Assembly (NCBI GenBank): GCA_033030425.1
Contig: JAUFSD010000009.1
Coordinates: forward strand, 1,302,001-1,366,000
Direction: 5' to 3'
Origin: Verpa conica
Lineage: Eukaryota > Ascomycota > Pezizomycetes > Pezizales > Morchellaceae
DNA length: 64,000 bases
The number at the start of each line of letters is the position of its first letter. The first letter of the stretch is position 1. Under the pieces are notes generated by a model. It was not told the DNA's origin. It did not search any database and worked only from the letters and a program-made list of their open reading frames with translations. Shown in pieces: positions 13,688-25,001 of this stretch. The position numbers were made by a program, and so were the translations under genes.

Positions 13688-14639
13688 GCGCTAGGGAGCC
13701 GGGAGGGTGGTATTTTGTGACTTGATTGCTGGCGGTAGAAGTATTAATTAAACAGGATTGTATACACATCCTGAAAATTAACCATTCGATATACTCAGGG
13801 GAAAACAGATTCAACCACCAACTTTAATAAGTACTAATTAAAATAGGACCTATTAAACTATTTTAAAGAGGGATAAGAGACTTAAAGAACAGGCTCAAAA
13901 TCCCTAGAACAGGCAAATATATTTTCCAACTAAGGATTTAAGACGTTGACTAGGTTCAACAACCCCATCTAACCAAACTTAAACCCACATTTAAAAAAAA
14001 CCCTCAACCGAGAATTGTACCAGAAATTATTTATACGATCTAAGGTAGACCTGAAGGGCAAGCCATTGACAATATTTAATAAAGCCTTAAAGCTTTTAAG
14101 GAACTCGCTAGATCAAAGTTATTCATGGAGCATAAATACACTTCAACATAACTCGGAGAAATACAAGCACCTCTGCTATAAGTAGGATCTAGCGAAACAA
14201 AAAAGGGGACGTAGTAGGAGAATTCACCAAGAAATATGACACCCAAGTGCTGAGCTAATCTAGAAAGCCCTAAATGGAATCTATTCAAGAAAAGAAAAAT
14301 CACTATTTAACACTCGGTAAGTATAGGCTAAAGAAACATTCCTAGGGTCCTAGGGCCGGAAATAGTAGTAAATAATACAAATAGTATCCCCTAGGTTTCT
14401 CGCCTACTTCAGCAGCGAGATGATTGAAAAACGAAATAATCCGTAATTTTGAAGTGATTCTATAAGAATCGAGTATAAATTACCATACTATCGAAATAAC
14501 AAGAAAAACAATTCTAGGCATATATATTAATCTCACATACCTAACTTATAAGTATCGAGAGAGAAAACCAGGACCAACATGATTGATAAAGAGTATAGAC
14601 TAAGTGAGATATCCGACATGACTCATCTAATCTTCCTAG
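13688..14639. other. AT-rich gap downstream of the NLR gene
   Basis: Strongly AT-rich, with many stop codons in all frames and no recognisable gene. It holds the 3' flanks of the hypothetical gene and of the NACHT-ankyrin gene. Confidence 0.6.
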
Positions 14640-17600
14640 CTATATGGTGCCTACCCGATTTTGGAGCGCTAGTTCGAGAAGCGTGATTATATTGTCATAC
14701 CCTTTAATCTTTCTTACATCCTCTAGGACTGCCTCGATGACTTGGGCCGAAATATCGGTATAGTTATCAAGTAGAAATTTCACCACCACTTCACTCTTTT
14801 TTCCTGCTGCGCGGTAAAGTACTGTTTGACCTTTCTTGTCTAGAGCACAGATATTGGCACCTTTCTCGATCAGAAGTCGCACTGCGTCTAGTTGCGAATT
14901 GGACGCGGCATAGTGCAATGCAGACCACCCTTTTTCGTCTGTATCGGTAATATCTGCACCACGTTCCAATAAATATCTTATCACCTTGCAAGCCCCAGCT
15001 GTCGACGCTTCATGTAGTGCAGTGCACCCTGTAGCTGTCCTTTCTGAGATCTCAATCCCCTTCTCCAGTATCCTCCGTACCACTGACTCCGATCCACTCA
15101 ATGCTGCCAGGTGAATAGCTGACCTCCCCCCAGTAGTCAGGAGGGAAATGTCGGCACCATTATCAACCAAGAAACGCGCAACTTCTTCCTGTCCAGCAGA
15201 TATTGCCGTATGTAATGCCGTCTCTTGTGGGCTTTCTGTGGACCGAAAGTCGACATCAACTCCCTTCTCAAGTAACTTCTTAGCTGTTTTAATCTGGCCT
15301 TCTTCTGCCGCTACGTGTAGTGCTGAATATTGCATATCATTGATGATAAATATATCAATTCCCCTCTCAAGTAATAGATCAATCAGGTTATCCTGATGCA
15401 TGTGTATAGCAACGTGGAGGGCTGTGTCTCCGTTCTTTCGTCTAGCAGAAATATTGGCGCCATTGTCTAGTAGGAATTCCACCGTCTCACGCTGAGTTCC
15501 AAGTGCAGCCATATGGAGTACTGTCTCTCCATCATCGTCTATAGCAGATATATCGGCACCCTTCTCTAATAGGTATTGTACTAATGGAGCTGGCCCAAGG
15601 GCTCCGTAATGCAGTACTGTAACCCCCCCGTGATCCCGGGCGGAAATGCTAGCCCCATTATCAACTAGCAACTTGACCAGATCCATATTTACCGGGGATA
15701 GAATAACGAGGCCGCTCATTGGTATAAATTGATAATTACTTGGGTTGCCTATCGCCATGTGCAATGGTGTATCTCCATCATTGTCTGGGATCGAACAGTC
15801 TGCACCGCCCGAAAGTAGCAGACGCACAACTTCAAGGTTTCCTGCTTCTGTTGCATGAAATACTGGTGTCTGCCCATTTTTATCTCGAATTGAGAGCTCG
15901 ACTCCTTCTGCCATGAGAAGACGCACAACCCCCAGATACCCTAGCCTGGCAGCATCGTGTAGTGGTGTTTCCCCATCTTCATCCAAAGCGTTTGGGTTAA
16001 CTCTATTCTCGAGCAATAAATTCACAACCTCCTCACTCCCTTTTCCTACTGCAATATGTAGCGGTGTGTGTCCATGGCTATCTCGTGATGTGGTATCGGC
16101 GCCCTGCTCTAATAATAGCTTAAACACCGTGATGTGGTTTAATGAGGATGCTAGGTGTAATGGAGAGTGGTCTTTTGGGTATTTCTCGAAACCGTCCGAA
16201 TATTTACGACTCTTCACCAGCGCCTTCACACTGAAATCTTTAATCTCTTTACAGTACAGGACCTGGAGATATGACACGGTATTACTCGAATTCTCAAGGA
16301 ACTTAAGAACAAGATTTTTCGTCAAGTCCTCGTCACATAGTTTAAGATGGTGAGACAGCTGATGGGCCGCGTATTCGAGAAATGGCTGCAGCCTAAGCCG
16401 TGATTTGAGAGAAGAGTCTGATGTGCAGGCACCATCGGCAAAAACATCGAAAGTCAAGAATGTGGTGCAAGCCATTGCGAGCCTGAAGTCCGAGTCTTCA
16501 AAGATTATTGAGTTCTTTAGTAGGTACTCCTGGACTGTATAATGTGCAAGCTTCATAGTGTCACTAGTTTCATCTATGGTTACTAGGCCTGCGCATATAT
16601 CGAGGATTGTTGCTCTGTCCGGTAAGTCTAGTTCGTCGAGCTCGTATCTATCCGGCTCGATTGATATAGCCACCCTAATTTCTTCGACCGTGAGTGTTCT
16701 ATTGGCTTTGACCAGCCAGGAAAGTACAAGCAACCCCAAGTCGATACAATCTTCGCTCTGGCTTCTAAGAGTTTCCATAGCCCTATCGTAGGTGGGGTCT
16801 AAGGGTCTACCGGTGGTAGAGGAGCTTTTGATCTTATCGAGTGCAACCAAAACCTTTTTAGCAGTAGGTTGTTTGCATATATATTCGATATTGAAGTGGG
16901 CAAGAAGAAACCTAAACCGGTATCATGAGCTCACATCCTGGGGATATTATAGCCTCAGGTCTTGAAAATAGTATGACCTCAATACTCACATTCCCTGTGA
17001 AGTTTCGGTAAGGTCAGAGACAATTCTGTCCTCACATTTTGCCTGCCGGACGAGACGCCTTGTCCGCACGTCCCCATCGATTCTTTGCCGTATATAGGCC
17101 CCGATATCTTCCTCTTTTGGTGATAGTTCAATCTTCGCCACATCGCGAAAGTATTCCTGAATATCTTCAGGGTGTTGTCGGCTAGTAACGAAAATAGATG
17201 CCCCACTTTTTCTCATGCGAAGGAACAAGGGAAGGAGGTCTCTCCGTTGACTCTTTAGATCACATTCATCTAATGCATCAAAGACCAAAAACACTCGATC
17301 AAATGATTTAAATGTGGCAACCAGGGCAGTATACAACTCTTGGATTTTAGGCCTTCTACCTTTAGCATCGCATGCATCATGGAGTTTTTCGACTTCTATA
17401 GGGAGAATCGGAATTTGAGCTGTAAGCTCCCTGACTAGGCTAGCAAGGACGTTGATAGGTGTCTGGAGTTCCCTTTCCATGTACTCAAAATACATATAAG
17501 CTATACCGTAGCTTTTTGTAGCAGCCTCTTCTAGAAAGTAATCGATCACAGCAGAACTATATTAAAAAAAGCCTATTAGCAGCGATACTTTAAACCTAAT

Positions 17601-18610
17601 CCACAGTATAAAATAAACAGATATGTGGAAGAATATTATCTGAAAAGGGGAATAATTAATCCTTTATAATAATACCGTAGGATTTCCATACCTCAAGAAT
17701 GTTTTTCCCGCTCCAGCTATCATAGATAAGATTAGTACTTGCTATTCGGATAAAGGGAGCTATTTATTATACATACGAATGCCAAATCCCCAAAGTAGTG
17801 AAGGTTCCGGATGTTTCTTAACTAGCTCCTCAAATTCCGGCGTCACCAGTAGCCACTTTCCAGTGCCTGGCTGTCTTGTCTCGCTGACCTCGGTGTGCCT
17901 ATCCTCTGTCTTTCTCTTGAAATCTTCCGGGCTTAGCCAATTCAGGACCTTTTCACGCTTCTCCCCTAGTAGTTTGTTATATATTAGTCATGGGTCCTCA
18001 GTTACTAGTGGATATCTTTCTTACTTATGTGGATATCATCATACTTATTTCTCCATGCTTTTTGATCTGCAGATTCTATCCAGATATCCTGAACCAAAGT
18101 GGCTGTACTTTGGGTGTAGGCTTCAATCTCTTTTGAGAGCGTTCTAAACACGGTTAGCGAGAGCCAACCCTCCCTTTGACAATCCAACAAAACTCACATA
18201 TGGTCCACTTGCAAAGCAAGTATGAAAAGAGTTTTGTGCCTCTCAAACTGCGAGACGTATTCTTTCGTTTCAGCCTCCTTCAGTGGCCATTTTAGGCTGT
18301 CGAACACTTTCTTAATCCCATCCCTAGGCACTAGCTTATCCTGGAGCGCTTTCAGCTCACGAGCACACCCCCGAAGGGGACTACTTGGGCCGTCAAGCTT
18401 CAACAATGCTGATGATTTTGGCCTGGTCTCGACGTAGTCCTTCAGAGCGCCAAGGACTTTACCGAGCGATTCAAGCTCATCTATAAGCGATGATATATCT
18501 TGTGAAGCCCGCTTTACCCCACCGATATATCCATGGGCCAAGATCACCACCTGACCTGTAATCTGTATGATACCGATAAGGCTTGAGACGAGTCCAATTA
18601 TTTCCGCCAT
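14640..18610 (-). CDS. STAND/NLR-like receptor: fungal N-terminal domain, NACHT, ankyrin repeats
   Basis: A fungal NOD-like signalling ATPase of the type linked to non-self recognition and regulated cell death; the actual ligand is unknown. Six exons on the minus strand: 18610-18198, 18143-18025, 17965-17777, 17716-17692, 17556-16990 and 16911-14640, giving 1194 residues. Residues 1-135 (MAEIIGLVSSLIGIIQ...) look like the helical fungal STAND N-terminal domain (SesA/HeLo-like class). About 185-240 is the usual linker (LNWLSPEDF...GKWLLVTPEFEEL). Walker A is PGAGKTFLS at 241-249, Walker B FLVFDALDECD at 338-348, and a SRQHPEDI sensor region follows. Helical and winged-helix parts (GLLVLSWLVKANRTLTVEEI, KLAHYTVQEYL) precede 14 ankyrin repeats from about 686 to 1160, the fifth with a 17-residue insert. 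Every phase closes, so the gene looks intact. Confidence 0.92.
14730..16170 (-). repeat. fourteen ankyrin-repeat units inside the NLR gene
   Basis: About 99-bp units encoding the 33-residue pattern TPLHxAxxxGxxxVVxLLLxxGADxxxxDxxG. Individual units begin HSPLHLASS, HTPLHIAVG, ETPLHDAAR, QTPVFHATE, DTPLHMAIG, VTVLHYGAL, ETVLHMAAL, DTALHVAIH, YSALHVAAE, ETALHTAIS, RSAIHLAAL, CTALHEAST, WSALHYAAS and QTVLYRAAG. The units are diverged from each other rather than near-identical, so recent unit reshuffling is not evident. Confidence 0.9.
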
Positions 18611-19122
18611 AGCTACTTGTAGAAGAAGAAATAGCCCTAGTGGGTTTATTAGAGCTGGTAACTATGGAAGAGGGGCGACTGATATGGGTAAACGGTGGTT
18701 AAGTAGGCGATCGGAATATCGACTTAGTTAATGTAAGTAAGATGCGGGGGTACCTGACTTTACACTATGGTAAGCATGTGGACAGGTGGCGGTGCTGGCG
18801 GCGGTGCGTCACCCTATGAAGTGATACTGTACGTTTACCTAGTATCAAGTAGAGCCAACAACATACCCGGTAGACTCTGAGGTGGAAACCCCGAAATTCA
18901 AGTCTCTGCACTAGCACTACCACCGCTATTAGACTTCGGTACATTTAGTATATACTAGTACGTGAATTTCTAAGACTTCTAGCCTAAACAATTAAATGGA
19001 TGGTTTTATCCTTCGAGGTCTAATAACCAAACGCCTGCTCTATCCCCGCCCCAAAATAGAAAACATCGCTTTTTCCAAAAAAAAATATAAAAAAGGCCCT
19101 TAAAACAAATTTTTCACAAACA
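18611..19122. other. intergenic, NLR promoter side
   Basis: Lies between the NLR start and the TRM5 stop, both on the minus strand. No coding frame. A run of A residues lies near 19076-19086. It should hold the NLR promoter and the TRM5 3' flank. Confidence 0.55.
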
Positions 19123-20717
19123 CTAACTTCCTGCTGCACTAACCATTTCCACTCCTTCCACTATACCATCCTCAGCAAATGCCACCTCTCTCGGCAGTCT
19201 AAAGCTCACACAATAATAGACCTTATTCGGGCTCACAACCCTTACATGTTCCAGATTCACCAACCCTTCGGGCCTGATCTCCCATCCCATCGCTTTACTA
19301 ATATCCCTACATATTTCCGCCGGCGCTCTATCCTGGTCCGGGCTTTTATAGAAACAATACACATGTATCATTGGCATCTCCTTACCTTCAAATAACTCTT
19401 CCAACCCTCTATATGCTCCTCGGAAGGCATCCAAGAATGTTATCGCCGTGGCAGGGAGGTTCATAACGTAATGTGAGAAGATACTAGGTATTTGTATGAC
19501 TGTAGGCTCTGGGGGTGGTCCAGTGGGGGCTTTGGAGGACATGCGGGAGCGAGGAGCGGGGGGTTCAATGGTGATGGTGTTATTTGGGGACTTGGAGAGG
19601 GATAGAAGCTCGTGTGCAGAGGTACGAATGAAGGCGCGGCCGTCGGTGCAGAAGGGGGTGACGAATTTCTCAGTCTGTGTGCAGTAGTGAGTGTTGGTTT
19701 TAGAGGCAGCTCTCGGGAGTGGGGGATATACCTTATTCCGCTTGATGTTCTCAACCATACTCTTGTAGCTCTCTGGGTTTAGATCGTTTGCCCATACAAA
19801 TACCTTTTTCTTTCCAGCGGGCACTGCGAATGGGCCTACGCCGGCCATAACGTCGCACACCGCCTCGCCTTGCTTGAACTGGCTAAAGACACGCTCGTGC
19901 TCGTCTCCGAGTCTGGTGTTCCAGTAAACTTTTGCAAAATCGAATCGGAAGGTACACCCGCTTTCGTGAACTTCAACTTCCGTGTTTGGTTCACCAGCTA
20001 GAACCTCCATTGGGAATGTACGGAACTCGGACTCTGCCCCTACATCTTCAACCTTGTTGATGACGGTTGAGATGCGTGGGTTTTTGTCTATGATTACTGA
20101 GGCGATTAGGTGCTTGTAGTCAGAGTATTGAGATCGAAGGTTTAGGTGTGCGAGATGGCCTGCTTGAGCGAAAGATTGGGGAACTTCCTCCATTAGGTCC
20201 TCCGGGAGTACAGCGCTCATTATATCATCTTCAGATTGTCAGTCTATTTCAAAACTATAAGCTGTCTGGGGAGGGGGAGTATACAATAACTCCAATCCGC
20301 ATAAGCCATATGAAGTGTATACGGCAGTAGCTCTATAACCTTGCTTGACACATACTCCCTCGTCTTCTCTCCGGCCGTCGACAGATCTACCATCTCCATA
20401 AGCTACACACTCACCCACGCTAGTACACATGATGACTGCTTACCATCAACCTTCACTCCCGGCCTCAACAACAGCAACTTCCTCGCCTTCCCCTCCGCAT
20501 CTTTATCCGTAATAATAGTTTTCGTCCTCGGTAGTCTCAACACATCCTTCGCACACTCCTTCTGGAACTTTGTAATATACTTTGCGTCAAAGACGTGCGC
20601 TGCCACGAGTGGGATTGTTTTTTTGAAGAATGTGCGGTCGAGTGTGCGCATTGCACGGTTTACTGGAGGTAGGAAAATACTCATTTCCTCGGTCGTGGGG
20701 GCGGTGGGTGTGGACAT
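19123..20717 (-). CDS. TRM5: tRNA (guanine(37)-N1)-methyltransferase Trm5
   Basis: It methylates G37 next to the anticodon using S-adenosylmethionine and acts in nucleus/cytosol and mitochondria in fungi. Four exons: 20717-20444, 20386-20285, 20228-19732 and 19674-19123; 474 residues. The N-terminal [19 protein letters not shown], the middle [42 protein letters not shown], the SAM site [18 protein letters not shown] with ANDLNPESY, and the [15 protein letters not shown] motif are all family features. Exon 2 is short (102 nt). The third intron is 57 nt, divisible by three and stop-free, so an unspliced message would encode a 19-residue insert between NK and TEKFVTPF. Splicing restores the conserved spacing. 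Tandem with the acetylornithine aminotransferase gene upstream. Confidence 0.94.
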
Positions 20718-21182
20718 TATTTCGTGGTTCGCGCGCGGTTGGTTGCAGATAGTGGGGCCCGGGAAGGGAAGAATTATTTGGTGGGGTTTTGGGATGAGGT
20801 TAGGAGCCGCTTGGGGTGTGGCGTAGGGGTTTAAGGTTGTGGCGCGGGCGAGTGAGGAGCTGTGAAGATGGCTAATGTGAGAGAATAAGTAATATCATAG
20901 TGTGGGTATTCTAAGGCGGACTAAATGGCGGTTTGAGGGTTGGAGACTCTATGAGTCAATAGGAAAAACAATTTAGCATTCTAATTTACCCAGAAAAACA
21001 GATATTCACTAGACCGTCTACACAAGACGTCAATCGCAAAGATAGCCACCATGAAATTGCGCGGGAAAATTAGGAAAACACTACATGAGACTACAAAAAT
21101 CCCTAACTTTTGCTAGTTTATCTCATAAAACAAAGAAAAATATGAATGACAAGAGCAAATAACCCCGATGCACCAGCCTACA
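20718..21182. other. intergenic, TRM5 promoter side
   Basis: 465 bases between the TRM5 start and the stop of the acetylornithine aminotransferase gene. No gene or repeat is seen. Confidence 0.6.
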
Positions 21183-22756
21183 TTACACACTCTCCTTAAC
21201 AAACACATCCATCGCCTCCTCAAAGATCTTCAATCCCTCCTCAATCACATCATCCTCAATAACCAACGGCGGCACAAACCTAACTGTATTAACCCCCGCT
21301 GTAATAACTAACAACCCCCTCTCTCTTGCCTCCTTAACCAGAGCCGTAGGATCCCTCGACAGCTGCAGTCCTAAGATCAAACCTCTACCCCTAGTCTCCT
21401 GCACTACATCGGGGTACTTCTTCGCCAACGCTTCAAACCTTGACCTAAATAGCTTTGACTTCTCCTCGACGCCCTTGAGCAGAGATGGCTCCGAGAGCTT
21501 CCCAAACACAAAGTGTCCGATCCGTGAGGCGAGAGGGTTACCGCCAAAAGTAGTGCCGTGGTCACCAACAAAGATCTTTTCAGAGACAGACTCATTTACC
21601 ATTGTAGCGGCAACGGGGAAACCATTGCCAAGGGCTTTGGCCATAGTAAGAATATCTGGATGGGCTTCTTTGGGAAGGTACTGGTGAGCCCAGAGGTCAC
21701 CTGTTCGGCCAAGTCCACACTATATATTATTAGTACAACTGTATTTGTGAAGTCTAGTAGGAGAGGGAGGGAATTATTCATACCTGAATTTCATCATAAA
21801 TCAAGACCGCTCCAACCTCTTTACACCTCCTCTTCAACGCCACCAAAAACTCCTCTGTCCCCACGTGCACACCCCCTTCACCTTGAATCGGCTCTATAAT
21901 AACACCACAAGTCTCCTCCGTCACTAACCCATTGATACCCTCCACATCATTATAATTACCATAACTAAACCCTGGAACCATCGGTGCGAATGGTTTCTGG
22001 TACTTTGGGTTTGGGGTAGCCGATAGAGATCCCATAGTCCTGCCATGGAACGAGTTATGAAACGATACCAACCCAGTTTTCTTCTCCCCACCCACAACCT
22101 TGCCCACCTTCCTCGCAAACTTCAAAGCTGCCTCATTTGCCTCTGACCCGGAGTTACAGATAAACACTTTAGACGCATCATGAAAAGCGCCGTGTTCCTT
22201 CGTGCGGGTGACAAGGAGCTTACACAGCTCCCCGGTCCAGAGGTTATGGTATAAGTTCGAAGTATGAATAACTTGTTTTGCCTACTCCAACATCAGCTTT
22301 CACTCACAATAAGATAATTGGTTTCACCATACCTGATCGGAAATCAATTTCAGAAATTGCTCATGCCCGTGCCCAAGTGCATTCACGGCAATCCCAGCTG
22401 TGAAGTCAATATACTTCCGGTTCTCCATGTCCCACAGGTAGCTTCCCTCGCCTTTGACAAAGACAGTAGTAGGGCGATTGTATGTTGCGACCATGAACTT
22501 TTCATGCTCAGCGATGAGGCGTGCAGAGCCCGAGTCCACAGCAGGATCATGAGCGGGGTGTGAAGTTTCATGCTAGGGAAGTTAGCACAGTCACAGCAAA
22601 CAGGGGGTGAGTCAATTGATAAGAACATACGATAATCTCGTCCTTGATGGTCTTTGGAAGTCCACAAGCAACTCCAGACGCAGAACGGAGCTGGAAAGCT
22701 TGTGATCGCAGAAGCGAGGAGCGCAAAATACGCTTTGAAGCCATCTGGAGTGCCAT
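21183..22756 (-). CDS. ARG8: acetylornithine aminotransferase, mitochondrial
   Basis: A PLP enzyme that makes N-acetylornithine from N-acetylglutamate semialdehyde in arginine biosynthesis, in the mitochondrial matrix. Four exons: 22756-22631, 22572-22333, 22281-21784 and 21719-21183; 466 residues. The N-terminus MALQMASKRILRSSLLRSQ is a typical presequence (a second Met at residue 5 is an alternative start). Motifs are DFTAGIAVNALGHGH, QVIHTSNLYHNLWTGEL, FICNSGSEANEAALKFARK, FHNSFHGRTMGSLSAT, GVIIEPIQGEGGV, LIYDEIQCGLGRTG and the PLP lysine in ILTMAKALGNGFP (Lys about 316). HTSNLYxN and the mitochondrial leader favour acetylornithine over ornithine aminotransferase. All introns are in phase 0. 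Confidence 0.94.
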
Positions 22757-23206
22757 TGCGTGCTGATGATGGTAGATTGAGGAGTATTAGAAGGAGGATG
22801 AGGATGAGCGACCGGAATCTATGAAGAGTGGTCGCTTTTTAAACGTCTTTGGCTCAATGGGGGTCTATCTGGGGCGGGTGTGTCATAGGTTCCTGAGACT
22901 ATTAGGAATTACACGAGAAATTTTGCGGTGGGCGTTGACGTGCAGATGTGACAGGGGTGTGTGTAACCAGGAGTTCCCACTCTTGGCTGCAACTGTGCTT
23001 GTTTTTTCTAGTAGGAGTGATCATTTACCCATCGAGATTGTATGTTCGGGTATGTCCATGAGGTATTTTATTCTAATGAGTTACACAAACCTCATAGTAG
23101 CTACTATATGCACCACTACTAGCACTAAGTAATGATATATGTTTTTTTGATAGACTAGCCTTTACAAGTGAAACCTATCTACAAACTTCCACTGCCCCCC
23201 ATTCCC
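22757..23206. other. intergenic, ARG8 promoter side
   Basis: 450 bases between the ARG8 start and the stop of the Q-rich hypothetical gene. No GCN4-type TGACTC site stands out and no gene is seen. Confidence 0.5.
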
Positions 23207-25001
23207 TCAATTGCCATCCTTGAAAGCAGGGCAGGAAATACTGCCCTTCGACATGTATTTCCTAGACCCCTTACTCTCACTCACCAACCACGGCCCGCTC
23301 TCTTTGAGCATAGCATCACACGCATCCCTACCCATAATATCGGTAGTGGGCCAGGGTCCTAAAGTGGCTCCTTCCCTAACCACAGGCAAGATGTCCTGAA
23401 GACGAGGTCTAATCGAAGGCAGCAAAGGCTCCGAAGCCACCCTGAAAAGCTTCCTCTGTGGTAGAGGACTAATTGCCTCGCAGGAACGCTTATGCGCAGC
23501 GACGGGAGGACTCTGTGGGTTGATGGGGCCTCTGGGCATCAGGTGTTCAGCCATGATGATAGGTTTTCTGTGGATAGCAATTTTTATTTGCCTATCCAGC
23601 GCGAGTTTGCTGTCCATTGCGAGCTGGGTATCCAAAACGATGTTCAGCGCAAGTTGGTCATCTAGGGATAGTTCGTTCCCTATTGCGAATGAACTATCGA
23701 AGGCGGGTTGGCTGTTTGAGTGGAGTTGACTCCTAAAGATTGGCCGAACCTCTAGGGTAGACTGTCTACCCAATGTAGGAGTACTCCCAAAGGATGGTCG
23801 CCTCCCTAGGGTGGGTTCGTTATCTGGGGATTCATCTCTAAAGATGGGCCGATGACTCCCCAGGGTAAATCGTCTACCCAGTGCTGGTTGGTTGTCCAAG
23901 GTACGCTGGGTTTGCTGGTTGTTAAAGATGGGCTGGTTCCTTGAGGCTGGCCGCTGATTCCCAAAGACGTGCTGATCGCTCGAGTAGCGTTGATCACCCA
24001 AGACTTGTTGGTTCCCCGAGATTGGTTGTCTACCTAAGAATGGCTGATTCCCCAAGACAAACTGACCACCGAAGACAGGCTGATTACTCGAGATAGGTTG
24101 ATCAACCAAAGTCAATTGACTATTAAAGCTGGACTGATCACTGAAGACGGGCTGGTGCCTCAAGGCTGGGCGACTACTCAAGTTTGGTTGACTCCCCGCG
24201 ACAAATTGACTATTGAAGACCTGCTGATTGTTCAAAGCAGATGGATGCCTCAAAGGAACTCGATTATCCAAACCCAGCTGACCCACCGAAGTAGACCGGC
24301 CTCTCACAGGAAGCTGACCCAAAACTGGCGGACGCAAACCAATTTCGTTATCCACGGCAACTCTTCTCCGTCCCGGAATTCTCCCCATGCTTCCCCTCTT
24401 CGGACCCTTCGGGACCTTCGGGGCCTTTAAGAACTGCTGCCATCCCCCAGCTTTATACTCCCTCAAGAGATTCGTTTTCATCACAGTATCACTACCACCC
24501 CCCTCCTCTACCGGCAATCCCGGCGTGCCACCCCTAATCTCCAAAACCGTTGTCTTTCCAGACTCTTCTCCCTCCTTCTTCTGGATCCGCATCCTCAAGC
24601 CAACAGCATGTTTAGCCTTCTTGATAACCCACTTGACACCCCAACTCTCTTTACACCTCCGAAGCTCCGAGAACTGTGCTTCGAGAGGCACAACTAACGA
24701 TTCATGGTTCTCTACACGATCACCGTAACTCTTAGAGTGTCCTGGCGGGCAAGATTCATAGTAGATAGTAACGAGATTTTGGGCGCGGATCTAGAGTGTG
24801 TTAGCTCATATTTTTTAGGGGGGTTAAAGGAAGGTGATGGGATAAGAATATGGTATTTACATAAAGTTCATTCCAACGCCTACTACTCAATCCTAGAATT
24901 ATCTGTCCTTCAGCGATGTTTGGATATGAATCATTTGGAACATCGATATCCCTCGTCTCGGCGGCTTGTGCTGGCTGGCTGGGAAGCTGGTCCTTGGGCA
25001 T
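23207..25001 (-). CDS. hypothetical protein with long Q/N-rich degenerate repeat
   Basis: Not recognised. Two exons, 25001-24861 and 24790-23207, give 574 residues joined in phase 0 at RRWNELY|IRAQNLVTIYYES. Residues 1-125 look like an ordered domain (IAEGQIILGLSSRRWNELY, SELRRCKESWGVKWVIKKAK, GLRMRIQKK). A basic stretch follows (KAPKVPKGPKRGSMGRIPGR). From about 200 to 450 the protein is a degenerate short repeat with the theme QPxFxxQ (QPVFSDQSSFNSQ, QPVFGGQFVLGNQ, QPFLGRQPISGNQ). The C-terminus (RPRLQDILPVVREG...GPWPTTDIMGRDACDAM) again looks ordered. The basic stretch could act in nuclear targeting or nucleic-acid binding, but nothing proves it. The long open frame and clean splice support a real gene. 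Confidence 0.7.
23575..24330 (-). repeat. degenerate ~24-bp coding repeat (QPxFxxQ units)
   Basis: Around thirty diverged units, mostly 7-9 codons long, encode Q-hydrophobic-x-x-Q patterns such as DQPISSNQ, NQPVFGGQ, NQPFLGRQ and NQPALGRR. The DNA copies are not identical, so the array is old or under selection for its amino-acid pattern. Edges are approximate. Confidence 0.65.

Noticed and set aside
20220..20430. Apparent premature TGA just upstream of MSAVLPEDL in TRM5
   Set aside because: The minus-strand frame through 20239-20430 is intron read-through in the wrong frame. Exon 20386-20285 spliced with GTATAC to GAAG at 20229 gives [20 protein letters not shown], which matches the family, so there is no stop.
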